Assembly: GCA_002481545.1 (NCBI GenBank)
Contig: DLEF01000071.1
Coordinates: 1-7,015 of the forward strand
Reading direction: 5' to 3'
DNA: 7,015 bases
Source: Cyanobacteria bacterium UBA7753
Lineage (GTDB): Bacteria; Cyanobacteriota; Vampirovibrionia; Gastranaerophilales; Gastranaerophilaceae
Shown here piece by piece: positions 6,898 through 7,015 of the stretch. The number at the start of each line of letters is the position of its first letter. Within the stretch, counting starts at the first letter, position 1. The position numbers were made by a program, and so were the translations under genes. Under the pieces are notes generated by a model. That model did not search any database. It saw nothing but the letters and a program-made list of their open reading frames with translations, and was not told where the DNA came from.

Positions 6898-6966
6898 AAA
6901 ATTAATCAATTAGTCCTTGGAGAAGCTTGCAAGGCAAGGGTTTAGAGAGAAAAAAGCATGATTTTC

Positions 6967-6996
6967 CTTATAATGAAATTAACAAAAAACAATCAA
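6967..6996 (-). promoter_or_regulatory. Candidate promoter of the minus-strand operon
   Basis: On the minus strand, TTGATT (6996-6991, 4 of 6 to the -35 consensus) and TATAAG (6972-6967, 5 of 6 to the -10 consensus) are separated by 18 nt. Transcription would begin near 6960 and leave a leader of about 130 nt before the first ATG. The leader has short inverted repeats: CCTTG/CAAGG at 6915-6934, CTTGC/GCAAG at 6926-6938 and CTAAT/ATTAG at 6891-6913. No other candidate in the gap fits better. Confidence 0.4.
6969..6974 (+). promoter_or_regulatory. Candidate -10 box for the divergent gene
   Basis: TATAAT matches the -10 consensus fully and lies 35 nt before the ATG at 7010. No acceptable -35 hexamer is found 16-18 nt upstream and there is no TG extension, so it would need an activator if used. 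It overlaps the minus-strand -10 candidate, so at most one polymerase could open this site at a time. Confidence 0.35.
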
Positions 6997-7009
6997 AAAA
7001 GGAGTAATC

Positions 7010-7015
7010 ATGCCT
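7010..7015 (+). CDS. Start of a divergent gene, cut by the window edge
   Basis: Only ATG CCT (Met-Pro) is visible. The call rests on an excellent ribosome binding site, AAAAAAGGAG at 6995-7004, 5 nt before the ATG, together with a TATAAT upstream. The product cannot be named. As the divergent neighbour of the operon it could be a regulator, exporter, precursor or an unrelated gene. Confidence 0.6.

Larger units (their letters stand above)
6956..7013. repeat. 8-bp inverted repeat spanning the divergent promoter
   Basis: GCATGATT (6956-6963) and AATCATGC (7006-7013) are perfect inverted copies 42 nt apart. They flank both -10 candidates, and the right arm covers the start codon of the divergent gene. 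This could be a pair of operator half-sites; it is short enough to be chance. Confidence 0.3.

Noticed and set aside
6942..6959. Five-codon minus-strand leader peptide (MLFSL) with AAGGA upstream
   Set aside because: Its Shine-Dalgarno overlaps the candidate -10 box, so it would not be in the transcript, and the peptide is too short to support.

Overview
The window is AT-rich bacterial DNA. Strong AAGGAG-type ribosome binding sites, tightly packed genes and abundant Fe-S enzymes suggest an anaerobic or microaerophilic low-GC bacterium, probably in the Firmicutes (Bacillota). I cannot place it more finely. The left end carries part of an insertion sequence. The rest is a five-gene minus-strand operon that looks like an accessory biosynthetic locus.

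Layout. Positions 1-1266 (+) hold the C-terminal part of a DDE transposase of the IS4 superfamily, most like the IS1634 family. Its reading frame is open to the left edge of the window. Positions 1267-1601 are non-coding. They hold the presumed right flank of the element, small hairpins, and the convergent 3' end of the operon. From 6829 down to 1602 (-) five genes follow with almost no gaps: a B12-binding-type radical SAM enzyme (436 aa), a P-loop nucleoside-kinase-like protein (184 aa), a radical SAM enzyme with an extra N-terminal domain (374 aa), a membrane GT2 glycosyltransferase (430 aa from the preferred start), and a MoaA-like radical SAM enzyme (308 aa). Junctions are 3 nt, 18 nt, a 4-nt ATGA overlap, and 0 nt, so these are almost certainly co-transcribed and partly translationally coupled. 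Positions 6830-7009 are a divergent regulatory region. A further plus-strand gene begins at 7010 and leaves the window after two codons.

How the genes may work together. Three radical SAM enzymes from three different subgroups, a processive-type membrane glycosyltransferase and a small-molecule kinase in one transcript suggest a pathway that builds an unusual sugar- or nucleoside-derived small molecule, or a modified surface glycan. The radical SAM enzymes would do the difficult C-H or C-C chemistry, the kinase would activate a substrate, and the glycosyltransferase would transfer sugar at the membrane. No substrate can be read from the sequence, and I do not recognise the set as a described pathway. 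The part visible here shows no RiPP precursor, exporter or regulator. The divergent gene at 7010 could be any of these.
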